A stretch of 64,000 nucleotides of DNA from Neurospora tetraspora (taxonomy: Eukaryota; Ascomycota; Sordariomycetes; Sordariales; Sordariaceae), in the NCBI RefSeq assembly GCF_033439725.1, contig NW_026944387.1, positions 3,782,001 to 3,846,000 on the forward strand, read 5' to 3'. This document shows positions 36,853-47,706 of the stretch, piece by piece. The notes below the pieces were generated by a model. It searched no databases. It had not been told where the DNA came from and was given only the letters and a program-made list of their open reading frames with translations. Within the stretch, counting starts at the first letter, position 1; the number at the start of each line of letters is the position of its first letter. Made by a program: the position numbers and the translations under genes.

Positions 36853-38009
36853 TACCCCCTGTGGAGGAGCCCTTCAGTGGGATTTGGCAGTAGCATTTGG
36901 GACATGGCACGGCAGGCACGATTGACATTTTAGACTTGTTAGAATTACAAGTACACAAAAAGATAAAAGGAGCAATCCTCATCCTCAATGGAAATTTTCT
37001 CTTCCTTTCCCACAAGATCTCGAAGCCAATCGACTTTTTCCTCTCAACTGGTGAACATGCTCCCACTTTCGCAGCGCAAATTGCTCAGTGTTCTCGACCA
37101 TCACGAGTCCAACTTGGCTCGACCACCACATCCAATCAATTCCATCCGTCTGTCGCCAGCCCATCTCAATTGCAACCAACAATTGTGGCTCAGTACCTGC
37201 GCTCGCTGCAGCTGCCCATAACTTTGCCAGCGGCCATCCGACTTTCTCAATCCTCGAAACCCACGACACTTGCTGGTTGAACTCGCACTTCAATGCCCAT
37301 CGTCAAGAGTTCGACAAGAAAAACGACCTAGGGAATGAGAGAGATGTTGATGCTCTACCCTTTACATGTTTACTGATCCCTATTCAAGATATCTTCTCAA
37401 TTGCAGTACAAATGCTAACCACCTCGAACCCTCCAGTCGAACCACCCACGAAAACAACAAGGCGTTCTCCCAACACTCATCAGGCTAACTGCTGCAAGGT
37501 CCTTGAGGCCCACCTGTCAAAACCCGTCGAATCCCGCGTCGAGGATCGCCTCCATACATAGTTCCATACCCCTGAACAGTCCAGTGGACGGAGCGGGTGC
37601 TTGGTAGCACTCGCTGCAGTCAACCCCTCCAAATCCGTCCAAGTTCCCCCAAAAGCGCCCCAATATGGTTACACTCAGCCCCTCATTTTGCTGCCAAAGC
37701 CCGTCTGCCAGTTGGCAAACATGAAGGGTCGCTGGCAAGAGAAGAGAGAGATATGAAGAAGAACCCGTCCCGTCCTGTCCGGTTCTCGATCGAATCGAGT
37801 CGAGTTGATGTAGGATGCAAAGATCTCAGTTTCGTTGTTCTGCATGGTTCTTGACTTCCTCACTGAGCCTGAAGCGTCGATAAGTCAGTTGACATCCCCT
37901 ACGCTATAGTTAGCCGCCCAGTTAGTTCCAGAATTTGTCTGTTGGTGCCCAAGAGCCAAGTCGAGTGTCGGCGGCCTCATTTTTGGTCCAGTGTTTGGAG
38001 AGTGCGCAG
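36853..38009. other. intergenic, no gene supported
   Basis: A 157-codon plus-strand frame (37088-37561) is open but has no domain or other support. The rest looks like promoter sequence of the DUF6594 gene. Confidence 0.5.
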
Positions 38010-39514
38010 ATGACAGACGGGATGCCTTCAGAGCAGTACCAACGGTCTGTGAGGTCGGTGGGCAGTCACAAAGCATGGTCTGTTGACTTGGAAAAGGGAG
38101 AGACTCAAACAGAAGGGCAGGTAGAGAAAGATATTGATGGGTAGGTACTGTCAGGTTGAGCCCCCGCACTCAATGGTCAGGAGTCACTCTCTAACACACC
38201 GAACAGCCTCAATCTCGACCCGTATCCCAACCTCGACTACATTGATTCCGAGGAAGAACCAGCAAGTTATGTTAACATGCAAGGTACTATTCCACCTCCT
38301 TTGAACCTCCTATGAGCTGATCCCCAAAACTCACACCATCACAGTAACGGATGCACCACATGGCTATCCTATGCTCGCCCGCTTCATCTCTTCTCACGAA
38401 GACGGCTACATCTTCCGGGAGTTCCGCTACCTACAGTCCCGGACGCTCTTGCACATGCAAGATGAGCTTCGAGCCCTCGAAGTGCAGCTGCACAGGATGG
38501 ACCAGTTTGATGCTAAACACAGGGCCACATTTCTAATGACGAGGGAGGTGGATGATGATCGACTGGGGGCAAGGGGACGGTTGATGGAAGAGATTGCGGA
38601 GAAACTGAAGAAGTATGGTATGGCTGCTTAATTCTGTTTGTCTTTTTCATTTTCCAGTGTTTCAGCAGCGTTCTTCCGTTCGACCAGGTCGTGGAGACGG
38701 AGCAGTAAGACAAAGACGGCCGGGGACGGAACACTTCGGCGACTTAGCTGACCTTCAAGAATGCAGGCGAACTCCTCACCATGTCCAACGATCTTGCCAA
38801 CTTCGACCGACCATCCCGCTTCGACCTGCAAAGTCTCGATAACTTCTTCCGAGACAAAGAGCCGCTGGTTAGACACGAGCGATACCTCGGGTGCCAGTCC
38901 GACATGATAACCCTCAAAGCAGGGAGAGATGACGCCTGGCTTGATCGGGTAATCATGCAGTTACTCGTCAAGTACAACTGTGCACCACTACGGGTAGCTT
39001 CTTTCCCTCCCTTTTTTCCCAGCTATCATGATTTTTCACATCGTGAAGCCTCATGAGATCAAAGCTAACTCTCCATCCAGTACATCTTCGCCAACGCCCA
39101 CACCAAGAGCCATGCCGATAGCAAGCACACACCATTAAACCTCTTTTCCATTGCCCGCGTCCACTTCCTCAAGATGGTCATTCTAATCTTGCTCATGCTC
39201 TGCCTGCTATGCCTCCCTTTGGTTCCGCTTTATTCCTGGACGCAGGGAGGCGCCGCGGTAACTGGACAGACGCTGGCCAAGATCATGGGCTCGATCGTGG
39301 CGTGCGCGTTTGCATTTGGTGTGGTGTTGAGTGTGTGTACGAGAGCGAAGAAGCATGAGATCTTTGGGAGTTGTGCTGCGTAAGTGTTTGAATGTTTTCT
39401 TGTCAAGTTTCCCGGTTGTGTTCTCAGTTTGGAGTATGTGGAATTGTTAACTAACTGGTGCGGAATTGCAGATATATGGCTGTTCTTATCGTCTTCATGA
39501 CAACGTCTTCATGA
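38010..39514 (+). CDS. DUF6594 family membrane protein
   Basis: Six exons (38010-38140, 38207-38283, 38345-38617, 38767-38993, 39081-39379, 39472-39514) encode 349 aa. Each junction keeps the frame and uses normal GT-AG sites, most with CTAAC/CTGAC branch sites. The layout matches fungal DUF6594 proteins: GYPMLARFISSHEDGYIFREF near residue 80, the RYLQSRTLLHMQDELRALE helix, a coiled middle, then two membrane segments near the C-terminus (VILILLMLCLLCLPLVPLY; IMGSIVACAFAFGVVLSV) and a short last exon. Function of the family is unknown. The stop codon falls inside a 14-bp tandem repeat, so the terminal residues depend on repeat number. Confidence 0.88.
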
Positions 39515-39532
39515 CAACGTCTTCATAACAAC
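39491..39532. repeat. 14-bp tandem repeat, three units, overlapping a stop codon
   Basis: Unit GTCTTCATGACAAC occurs at 39491 and 39505, with a one-base variant at 39519. The stop codon of the DUF6594 gene lies in the second unit. Fourteen is not a multiple of three. Confidence 0.9.
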
Positions 39533-39821
39533 AACCTGATTGGTATTTGTATTCGAAGTAGAGTCGGTACGTCTGGCGTACGAGACAGATACCCTTAACA
39601 AGGTTTTATTCCCTCATTCATGTCATACCGCCGTCATTCAAGCTGCCTTTTGGCATCGCGTCAGACAGGCACGGATCACGAGCTTGTGTTTGGGCCAAGC
39701 CACATCACATCACTCCATCCATCCACCTTCCGCCTCGCATTGCAAACTCAAATCAAACAAGAAAAACCCAAGAACCTCATTTTGGATATCCTCAGCAACT
39801 CCCCGATCAAATACCAAAAGC

Positions 39822-39955
39822 AAAAAGCTCAGTCGCCCAGGTAGGTTTGTAGAACGAACGACAATACCCCAGCTGCAGACCTACGAAAACCGCCACGCTA
39901 AGTTATTCATCAACAGTAACCACTGCGCCATGAGACCACAGGGCTCCCCGTTGTG
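39822..39955 (-). ncRNA. Pol III-like RNA unit, copy B
   Basis: This is a close copy of the unit at 13.3 kb. On the minus strand: TATA box (39979-39984), start about 25-30 nt on, A-box-like TGGCGCAGTGGTTAC, core GTTTTCGTAGGTCTGCAGCT, B-box-like CGTTCGTTCT in a TTGT/ACAA stem, GTAGGT pairing with ACCTAC, the tail CTGGGCGACTGAGC, and a T5 terminator. In copy A the matching stem reads GTAGG/CTTAC, which still pairs through a G-U wobble, a hint of RNA-level constraint. Product unknown. Copies A and B also contain TGATGA and CTGA, but there is no clear box C/D terminal stem. Confidence 0.5.
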
Positions 39956-39978
39956 GTAGAGGGGTTAGGTAACGGACC

Positions 39979-40090
39979 TTATATGGTGCCTGCCACTGGT
40001 GCCTGCTGCCTGGGCCAGCCTGGGAAGGCGCGCGGGAAGGGTCAAGGGGGTCATTTCGTCCGATGTCTGGGGGAGGGGCGTGCCGGCCGG
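39979..40090 (-). promoter_or_regulatory. conserved upstream block and TATA box of RNA unit B
   Basis: The minus strand reads GGCCGGCACGCCCC then CCCAGACATCGGACGA (about 40056-40090), with the TATA box about 70 bp downstream. The block is shared with units A and C. Confidence 0.55.
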
Positions 40091-40366
40091 GCGGCGCGGC
40101 GGCGGCATAAACAGCGGCAAGGAGCGGTGGTAGGAACTCGGTGGCAGGCGCAGTTGAAGGAACCGGCGGCAGGCACGGTACGCAGCCTGCATTGGGCTTG
40201 TGAATAACATCGTCTGACACAAGAGCTGCTTGAATGATCCTACTCACGCAATCTAGGGTAGTGTACCACTCCGATACAGACCGATAGTCAGGACTCCAGA
40301 GTCTAGTCTACCTTGTCTATGCATGAACATCTTCATCTCCCTCCCCTAACACCAAAACCATTCCTC

Positions 40367-41489
40367 TCAAACCCCAAACTTCTTGAAAAACTTGTACTTC
40401 ACCGTCTTCAACTCGGGCTTGAGGGTCTCTTCCGTGTTCGGTTCCACTTCGTGCTGTTTTCCGCTTTTATTAGCTTCCATCCTACCATCCAAGACCCACA
40501 AAGCAGGCATGGTAATAACAGCAGAGCGAGAAGTTGAAAGAGAGAGAAAGAATACATACCACAGCCAGATACTGCTTAATACCCGTAGCATCTCCACCGA
40601 ACGCAGGGGCAATGAACTTGAGCAGTGTCGACCGGACGGGGTCCGGGCCTTCCCAGCCCTTGCGGGTGTAGTCGAGGATGGCGGAGGGATCGGCGCCGGG
40701 AACGTCGGAGGAGTCCACGGGGACAAGGATGACGTCTGTTTGTTTGGAGGAGTCTGTGGAGGTTGTTAGTTGGTGATCGTTGTGTTGTTCGTTTCCCATC
40801 GGTCGAATATCTGCCGTCATTCATCCATTGTCCACTTGTTGCACCAGCCACCACCACCCAACAGTCAACACCTCCCATTCCGCTTGGTCTCCAGTGACGG
40901 TCCACCTCTTCACGTTCCCTTTGATTGCTTCCAAACCCTTCAACCCCTCCAATGTCATCCAATCCCATCCTCTCACCCCACCAGTTCATCCCATACCTTC
41001 CCTCCTTAGGTCCCCAGCTACATACCCAGCTACCCAGCCCAACAACCAGCTCAAAATGACATCAGACTTACCTCCACCAGTCTCCCCCACAACCTCCCAA
41101 AAATCCAGCTCCCACTTCGCCACCTCCATCAGGTTCCTCCCCGGCAACATCTCATGCTCCAACGGGACTTTATACAAGCCACTCTCCGGCGCCCTCGCCT
41201 TCTCCACATCTTCCACCGGATACAGAGCCAAATACTGCCATTTGACGTCCTTAGGGTAGGTGACGTCATTCGCCGTTGACGAGACTTGCGGGTTGGAGGG
41301 AGAGAAACCGGCGCGGGCGTAGCGGATGGCGGTCACGAAGCCGGAGGAACGGCCGTACGAGAGCATGTCGGGGATGTGAATCTCGTTGTACCATTTGTTG
41401 AAGATTTCGTGCGAGGAGGAGAAGGAGGGGTGGGTGGGGAGGGCGAAGACTACTAGGTAGCCTTTTTTGGGGGCGGCGGCGGCGGACAT
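40367..41489 (-). CDS. EthD-like (dimeric alpha-beta barrel) protein
   Basis: Exons 41072-41489, 40560-40753 and 40367-40453 encode 232 aa. Donors are GTAAGT and GTATGT; acceptors are CCACAG and AAACAG. Joins read GETGG/DSSKQ and QYLAV/HEVEP. Intron 1 (318 bp) is long for this window. The N-terminal part has the EthD-like pattern: a beta strand (GYLVVFALP), then FNKWYNEIHIPDMLS with a conserved-type histidine, then WQYLALYPVEDV. A second, weaker repeat may follow (VILVPVDSSDVPG). EthD-like proteins are often small accessory enzymes or dimeric barrels of unknown substrate. The C-terminus is Lys-rich (TVKYKFFKKFGV). No pathway is indicated by the neighbours. Confidence 0.75.
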
Positions 41490-42400
41490 GTTGGTGGATT
41501 TGGGGGGTCTGGTGGTGTTTGGTTTGAGTTTCTCTGGGCCTTGGAGGTGATGATGTTTGTTGATTGAGAAGATGAGACTTGGAAGAGAGGTCGGAACTCG
41601 GAACCAAGGGATGATGATGGAAGTTGAGGTTGGAGTTGACGTCGGAGCGGAGGAGGAGGCACGGGCGGTCTACTGAGGCTCGGACCTTCTTATACCTCGA
41701 AGCTCAGTGCCCGTCTGGTGGTTTATAAGCAACTAACATCAAGGACCCACGACTGGAGCTCGGCAAGATGGGCCGGATCTACTATGTACCTGTACACTAT
41801 GAAGTGGCAGTGTGGGGTCAGGAACCGTGCATCAAATGGCTGACAAGGACAAGGGCAGATGGCTTAACCTGTAGGACGGAGAGCATGATGTCGTGTCACA
41901 TGGGATTAGATAGCTGCGAATGTGATGCTTAACTCATCAAGTGGGGGGTCCGAAGCTTGGTTCTGTGGCGCCTGTTGACTCGGGGCCGTTGCGGGCGCCG
42001 TGAGTACCCAGGGGAAAACGGATTGCCGAAGTCCGCTCGGATCCGGCGCACCAAGACGGGAAGTGGGGTCTTGTTTCGGAGGCCGGCAGTTGGAATGTGG
42101 AGACGGGACTCCCGGTGATTCAGCATCACCCGAACCATCATCACCAAGAAAACACACGCCCCTAAAAACATCAAACCTCATCACAGGTGCGCCGCAAATG
42201 TTCTCGATGCAATTTATTCATGATTCATTAGGTATCATTACAGCCATTTTAACCCCTTTCAACGCGCAGCGTCCTCAAGCCAGCTTCATCGCTCATCCCT
42301 CCCTAACACGCCCATCGGCCCATTGCCATCCTTCAAAGGAATTGCTGATTGACCCAGCGCACTCTTTCCCTTCCACGACCCAGTCCTTCAAACCCCTCCT
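41490..42400. other. intergenic, no gene seen
   Basis: Promoter side of the EthD-like gene and 3' side of the small mitochondrial-type gene. No supported gene. Confidence 0.5.
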
Positions 42401-42764
42401 TTACTGACTAGCCCCCAAAGGCGAGGTATTCTTCTCCTCCCCCTTCTTATAAAGCATATACCCGCCCGCGGCTAGGACACCGATGGCGGTGATTGTGCCG
42501 GCTCTCCTGTTTTTTGATGTCAGCCAACCTGTCTGTCCTTTCGACCATTTTTTCTCCCCACGGGCAGGGTTGGTACCGGACCGGGAATACGTACACGTTG
42601 TAGCGGTTAGGCTTAGTAGCGGGCTCCGACCCTTGAACGCCGCCGAGTTCGTCGCCGTTGGAAGAGACGGAGCGGGTCTGGTTGAAGGCGGTGCGGGACA
42701 CGGGGGCGATGCGGCGCGCGGCGACGGGGCGGAGAGCGGAAGCGGAGAGTCTGATGACGGACAT
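42401..42764 (-). CDS. small mitochondrial-type single-pass membrane protein
   Basis: Exons 42595-42764 and 42401-42506 encode 91 aa. The GTACGT donor and AACAG acceptor join RYNV/RAGTITAIG in frame. The N-terminus is rich in Arg, Ser and Ala without acidic residues (SASALRPVAARRIAPVSR), a good matrix-targeting presequence. A single hydrophobic segment (TITAIGVLAAGGYMLY) follows near residue 65, then a short charged tail (KKGEEKNTSPLGASQ). This suggests an inner-membrane protein with one pass. I do not recognise the family. Small respiratory-chain or cristae-associated proteins look like this, but that is only an analogy. Confidence 0.8.
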
Positions 42765-43658
42765 TTTGGATTGTTTGTGTGTGTGTGTTTGGTTGTTGTA
42801 GGTTTGATGTTTATCGGTTGACTCGTGGTATGAAGTCGTCTTTTGATGGTATTTCAGATGCAGGTTGTATATGATGATGAATTGGTCTGGAACTCTTTCA
42901 CCAATACAAGCCGTTCCCATCCGTTTACTTTATAACCGATTGTTTTCAATTGCGATGGGGTCAATGATGTTCATTGATTCCCGCTGGTGACGATTGTGCA
43001 CCTCCGCGTTAGACTTTGACCCACTTATCCTTGTTATTCGATTGGCTGGATTTCAAGGGACACTGCAGCTACAAAGCTGGGACAGGAACGTCTGGAACGA
43101 TGACATCATGTAAACTGGAGCGACACGAACAGTGCTGCCACTCTGCCATTCTGCCAGGTCCATCGGAATGAGCAAATGCATGATGTCCATCAAACAGTCC
43201 TCGGGCTCACCGGTTCAGCGGTTGATGCTTCACGTGCCCATGTACGTATAGATGTGCATGTTCGGATGATGTCGGGCAGTTCAGGTCTACGCTGCCAGCT
43301 GCCAGATTCGGATTCCCCTGGGACCAAGACGGGAACCTTCTGCCGCAATCATGCCCCCTAGAAACACAGCTGGCGTGTAGTAAATAAACCCCCTTTTTGC
43401 CAGTCGACACCGAGGTATCATTCATTCAGTGAAGCATTCCGGATACTGTAGTCTTCCCATGTCGTTTCCAATCAAGACAGCTGTCGAGTGTCAACCGACA
43501 TCAGAAAAGCTCCCATACACATCACACCGACCACTTCTACGTTCAGTGCGCCGCTTCCAAAGCCATCTATCTGCCCTTCTGATTCTAGAATGCATTCCTC
43601 TACAACCCTTCCTTGCGGGCCATCGTCTTAAACGCAAGAGTCACCGCTCCTGCCGCCC
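42765..43658. other. intergenic, no gene seen
   Basis: Upstream region of the small mitochondrial-type gene, then spacer up to RNA unit C. No supported gene. Confidence 0.5.
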
Positions 43659-43764
43659 GGCCGGCACGCGCCTTTCCCAGACATCGGATGACGACGACTA
43701 CCTACCCGCCTGAGGGTTACCTTCCACTTAGACCACTTAGACCTAGGAGAGGTAGGTATATAAG
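43659..43764 (+). promoter_or_regulatory. conserved upstream block and TATA box of RNA unit C
   Basis: GGCCGGCACGCGCC followed by CCCAGACATCGGATGA (about 43659-43692), then TATATAAG at 43757-43764. The upstream block matches that of copies A and B although the DNA between differs, which points to a functional promoter element. Confidence 0.6.
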
Positions 43765-43784
43765 CCCCCAATTGGGTACCCCTC

Positions 43785-43897
43785 CATAACTCCCAGTAGC
43801 AGACGTGGTAGGCGCGTGGAGCCAGAAATTCGTGGGTTTTCGTAGGCGGCAGCTTGAGTGGACGGGTTCGACCCTGCTCATGGGCCGCTGAGCTTTT
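43785..43897 (+). ncRNA. Pol III-like RNA unit, copy C
   Basis: This is the most canonical of three related units. TATATAAG lies upstream. An A-box-like TAGGCGCGTGGAGCC, the shared core GGGTTTTCGTAGG, GGCAGCT, a near-perfect B box GGGTTCGACCC, the shared tail GGGCCGCTGAGC, and a run of 15 T follow. A stem GCGGC/GCCGC can form, enclosing a smaller GGG-TTCGA-CCC hairpin. The length is about 110 nt. It does not fold as a tRNA (no 5-bp T stem or acceptor) and does not resemble 5S rRNA as I know it. The function is unknown. Confidence 0.55.
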
Positions 43898-43908
43898 TTT
43901 TTTTTTTT
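43894..43908 (+). terminator. T15 Pol III-type terminator
   Basis: An uninterrupted run of 15 T immediately follows the conserved CTGAGC tail of RNA unit C. Confidence 0.6.
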
Positions 43909-44410
43909 AGTCTCTTTTTTGGACTTCGCGATGCTTCTTGTTAAAAGTGTGCAAACTGGGTTTTGTTAGTATTGTTTGCTTGGTAAACGCAGTTTTACTT
44001 GTCTTGGTGCATCAAGGGTTTTGTGATGATGTTGGTGAACTTGGTGTAGCTCCTACCTCTACGCAGGTGGTAAACATCACCGCCTATGAATGCGATTGTT
44101 CCATCTCCACGATGAATCAATGCTTTTGCTTTGGCTTTGTTGTGACACTGAGGTACACAACAGAGTGGTATACTGCCCTGGATGACGTGCATCGCATCAT
44201 GCAAGCAGCTTTTGTTCAAATAATGTGTTATGGACAGCGGACTTGAAAGTGGCAGGCAGTGGTTTATCTACGCTATAGTTGCAAAAACAAATGGAAGAAA
44301 GATGAAAGAGCAAAAGGAAAGCAGTATAATACAAGATCCAACTCCATTGATGCTGTTAGATGAAGAGGCCAAAGGCAAAGACTAAGCCTTCTGTCGACCC
44401 TCTTCAGTTT
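43909..44410. other. spacer, no gene seen
   Basis: Sequence between the T15 terminator and the 3' end of the kinase gene. Short frames only. Confidence 0.5.
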
Positions 44411-46742
44411 CTATTTCACAGGGTACTTCTCCAAGTACTCGTCAAACGATAAGATCGCCGTTTGCTTCGCCCACTATGCAACAAAAGGTTGGTCAGTGAA
44501 TCTTCCAGTCCGCTTCCACGTACTCAGGGTAGTACGGGTATATGTCTAACACAATAAAAACTTACCTCTTCTACTTTCATCCACGGCGGAGTCACCGGCG
44601 GCGGCGGGCGCTCAAAGCGCGTTTGACTCCACTGTTTAGCCGCCTCCATTTCCTCTGGACTCTCACCATCCCATGCCCACTGGATTTCGGCGCGAATCTC
44701 CTCGAAACTCGGCCTATCGTCGGGAATCTCGCACAGACAGCGGGCGACCAGGTGGCGGAGCCGGAAGGGCACATGGTCGTATTGCGGGTCGAGCAAGTGG
44801 GCGCCATAAGTCGGGTACGACCTCTTTGTTTGCCGCCTCAGCGGCAAGTCGTTTGGCGGGCCGTATATCAAGTCCTCGTCTCTCAGGGCGTGGATGGTTA
44901 AAGATGGATTCCATCGGAGAGTTATGGCTATGTGTATGATCTATGGCCAATGGGGGTTATAAGGGTTAGTGACGAGGTTATCGCGTAAAGGAAGATGGGG
45001 TAGAGGCAGAGAACGGGACTCACCAATCCAAATTGCCAGAGATTGGACTTCCAGCTATACTGTCCGGCTACCCTCGCGTGTTGATCATCGGGTGAATCCA
45101 CAACCGCTTCCCATTCCCTGGTGAATTGTTCCTGAACGAGAAGGGCAAAGGGTGTCAGTGTCACTACAGTGTGTTCATCCACTTGAAGTTTTGAACAAAA
45201 CAAACAGAAATACATACTGGGAGATAGTAACCCGGCTTTCCACATTGGCGATGGCCCCAGAGTAACTCCCTGCATAAATGAGAGGAGTAAGCTTCAGACG
45301 GACCTCGATAAGCATCAAAATTCTCAAACACTTCATGTATACTAACGGATTACTGCGGTATGGATCACCAAACTTCATCTCTCGGGCGAGCCCAAAGTCA
45401 ATAAGCTTGAAGATAGGCGTCCTATCATGAGCGTCGGTCATCGCTTCGAACTGCGGATGTGTTGGGGCGACCTTGCCTTTCCTCGTTTCCGAATCGAAAT
45501 GTCCAATGAGAACTGAGTGTCAGCGCCGTCAGCATTTGCAATTTATGAACCGCAAGATTTGGTGAAGCCTACCGTTCTGTGGATCAATGTCAAAGTGAAC
45601 CAAACCTGTTCCGGGTTGCGCACTGGTTGCTGGAGTGTTCTCCGGTATCATTTTCCCGTCATCACTAACATTTTCTTGCAGAGGGTGATACTCCATGGCC
45701 ATGCACATTTTCATGACTGTATAGCAGCTGTTAGCATAGTATATGAGTGGTTGTAGGGGGCAACTGACAGCAAGCCATCATAGCCCACAGAACTCGGTTT
45801 GGAATGCGCAAGTCTGGTTCCCTCGCGGCTTTCAACTTCCCCAGTCCTTCAAACCAATTGTCAAGGGTACCCCTTATTACGTATTCCAGGACCATGCTGT
45901 TGGGAACCTGATCTACTTGGTCGGTAGGTCCGACCTGAGGCTGACGCACCGCTGTACCCGCCTTCCTCGCAATGGACGCGACCCTTTGCCCTGCCCGGGT
46001 GGCACGACTCTCCTTTCGTACTTCAGCTTGGCTTCGCGCTTTGATCGTTTCCGTTCTTGCTCGCTTGGACCGCCGCGGATTGTCGTCATCTCTGTCTTCC
46101 TCCTCGTAACGATGGAAGACCTGAACGATGTGGGGCGCGCGGAGGAATCTCTGATTGTCGACCCATCGGTTAGTAAACGTCCGAAAGGTAAAAGCCTCAT
46201 AAACATGAACCGGTAATATGAGCACTAACCAGTGTGGTTTCCTTTTCGCTGGCCACTGCTTGATAGGGCTTTATATCCCTCTTTACCGTCCAGAACGTTG
46301 GGGTTTGGTTCTCGTAGCTGACAAAAACACAGATTATCCCCATGCCGCCAGCCCCAAGGATCTTGCAAAAGTGCAGGCCAGCTCCCTTTTCGTACATGTC
46401 CTTGGTCAGCCCCTTGGACGTTTCCCATTTCGGTTTCTCCGCTTTTTCATCCTTTTTGTCGCGCTCCTCGTCCTCTTTCTCGCTCTCCTCGTCTAGTTCA
46501 GCGTAATACTCATCATAACCTTGCAGCCCCTCGTTCGTTTTGTAGGGAAATACTTCATCCGGGACCACTCCGTGGTTTAGAAGCAAATTCTCGCGTTGGC
46601 TTGCCAGTTTAACCTTCCTCCGTGCATTCTCCTTGAGTTCACCTTTTCGGTAGAAGTGATAGAAGTTGTTGTTGTCCCTCCTGAGCTTATCCGGTACCAA
46701 CTTTTTTGCGGCACCTTTCGCAGCACCTCTTTTGGGCGGCAT
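44411..46742 (-). CDS. divergent protein kinase, eight exons
   Basis: Exons 46230-46742, 45769-46150, 45573-45716, 45347-45512, 45218-45269, 45024-45131, 44566-44940 and 44411-44473 encode 600 aa. All junctions use GT-AG sites and keep the frame. A Lys-rich start (MPPKRGAAKGAAKK) and an acidic stretch precede the kinase fold. Motifs: glycine loop ILGAGGMG (residues 128-135), a VK lysine near 154, catalytic loop HFDIDPQN (339-346), DFG (385-387), then NLWQFGL and CLCEIPDDRPSFEEI, the usual late-lobe arginine motif. The region between about 170 and 300 includes a basic, Arg-rich insertion. The catalytic loop has HFD for HRD, and Asp where Ser/Thr kinases have Lys, so activity is uncertain. The substrate is unknown. 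Confidence 0.85.
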
Positions 46743-47706
46743 TGTGGATGCAAGGGGTAATTGCAGAAGGCGATAAACGAGATGTTGACTGTTTGTCTTG
46801 CCGGTGCGTCAAGAAACTCATACGAAACCGCGAAGGTCAAATCCAGATTCGAGGGTTCGACATGCAACAGCAAAGGGATGGTTGATGATATGAGATGAAC
46901 GTAGATCAGCCCGACAGCTTAAGGACAACGGTAAAATTGACACAAAGGGGTCTTGGGGAAGAAGCATTCGGGAGATGATGGGCCGCATCCGGAAAGCCTC
47001 AACTTTGTAGACAATGGAGTCCCATCCAGAGCCAGATAAAGATACGACAAAGGAGACTAGGGCTCGGGCCATTGTTGAAGCAAAGGCACACTTATGCCTT
47101 CACCTTTGGAACAAGGGCCAGAAGTGGGCGTCTTCAAGGTTTCGAGTCTCTTAAGCAGCAGAACGCTTTGTGTTGGTCGAAGAGTAGTTGGAGGCTGTTC
47201 CTCGTCGTCGACTGTGTGCCGAAGCGGCAACATGCTGAATATCGTAGCATCAGTGGTGGTTGGCTTTGGGAGTGCTGAAGATCTGATCTAATCCCAATCA
47301 TCGATTGTTGTTGTCAAATGGAACAAGTTTGAAAAGAGGATGAAGAGGATGTCGATGCATGGGATGACTTGAGCAATGCACTGAAGCACACCCCTCGGCG
47401 CTGTGGCCGCTGAACGACATGGCGCTTGCGCTTTAGGAGGCTTGGACGATAGGCGAAGATGCGGACGAGAGCAAAGAGGTCCGTGCGAATGGCTGGACAA
47501 GCCACATGCCCCACAATAGCCTGCAGACCTTTGCATACGATTGGCCGATTTGACGGACGACGTGGCAGGGCCTCCCAGTCGCGAACAAATCTGACTCTCC
47601 GGATATCGTCCGCGGTCTCCCGTCTTTCTCCTGCCTGTGCATCTATCGCCAGATACCAATCCACAAGAACAAAGCGGGCACACTCGGTCCCGTCACCACC
47701 ACCACC
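46743..47706. other. divergent promoter region
   Basis: Lies between the start of the kinase gene (leftward) and the FAR1-like gene (rightward), so it probably contains both promoters. No gene inside is supported. Confidence 0.55.

Noticed and set aside
37088-37561. 157-codon plus-strand frame
   Set aside because: Mixed composition without domain or intron support; competing minus-strand frame overlaps it.
39822-39955. Box C/D snoRNA reading of RNA units A and B (TGATGA...CTGA)
   Set aside because: No terminal stem pairs the ends, and copy C lacks TGATGA. Kept only as a remark.
43785-43897. tRNA gene with intron
   Set aside because: The B-box region does not make a 5-bp T stem with a 7-bp acceptor, and no anticodon arm can be drawn.
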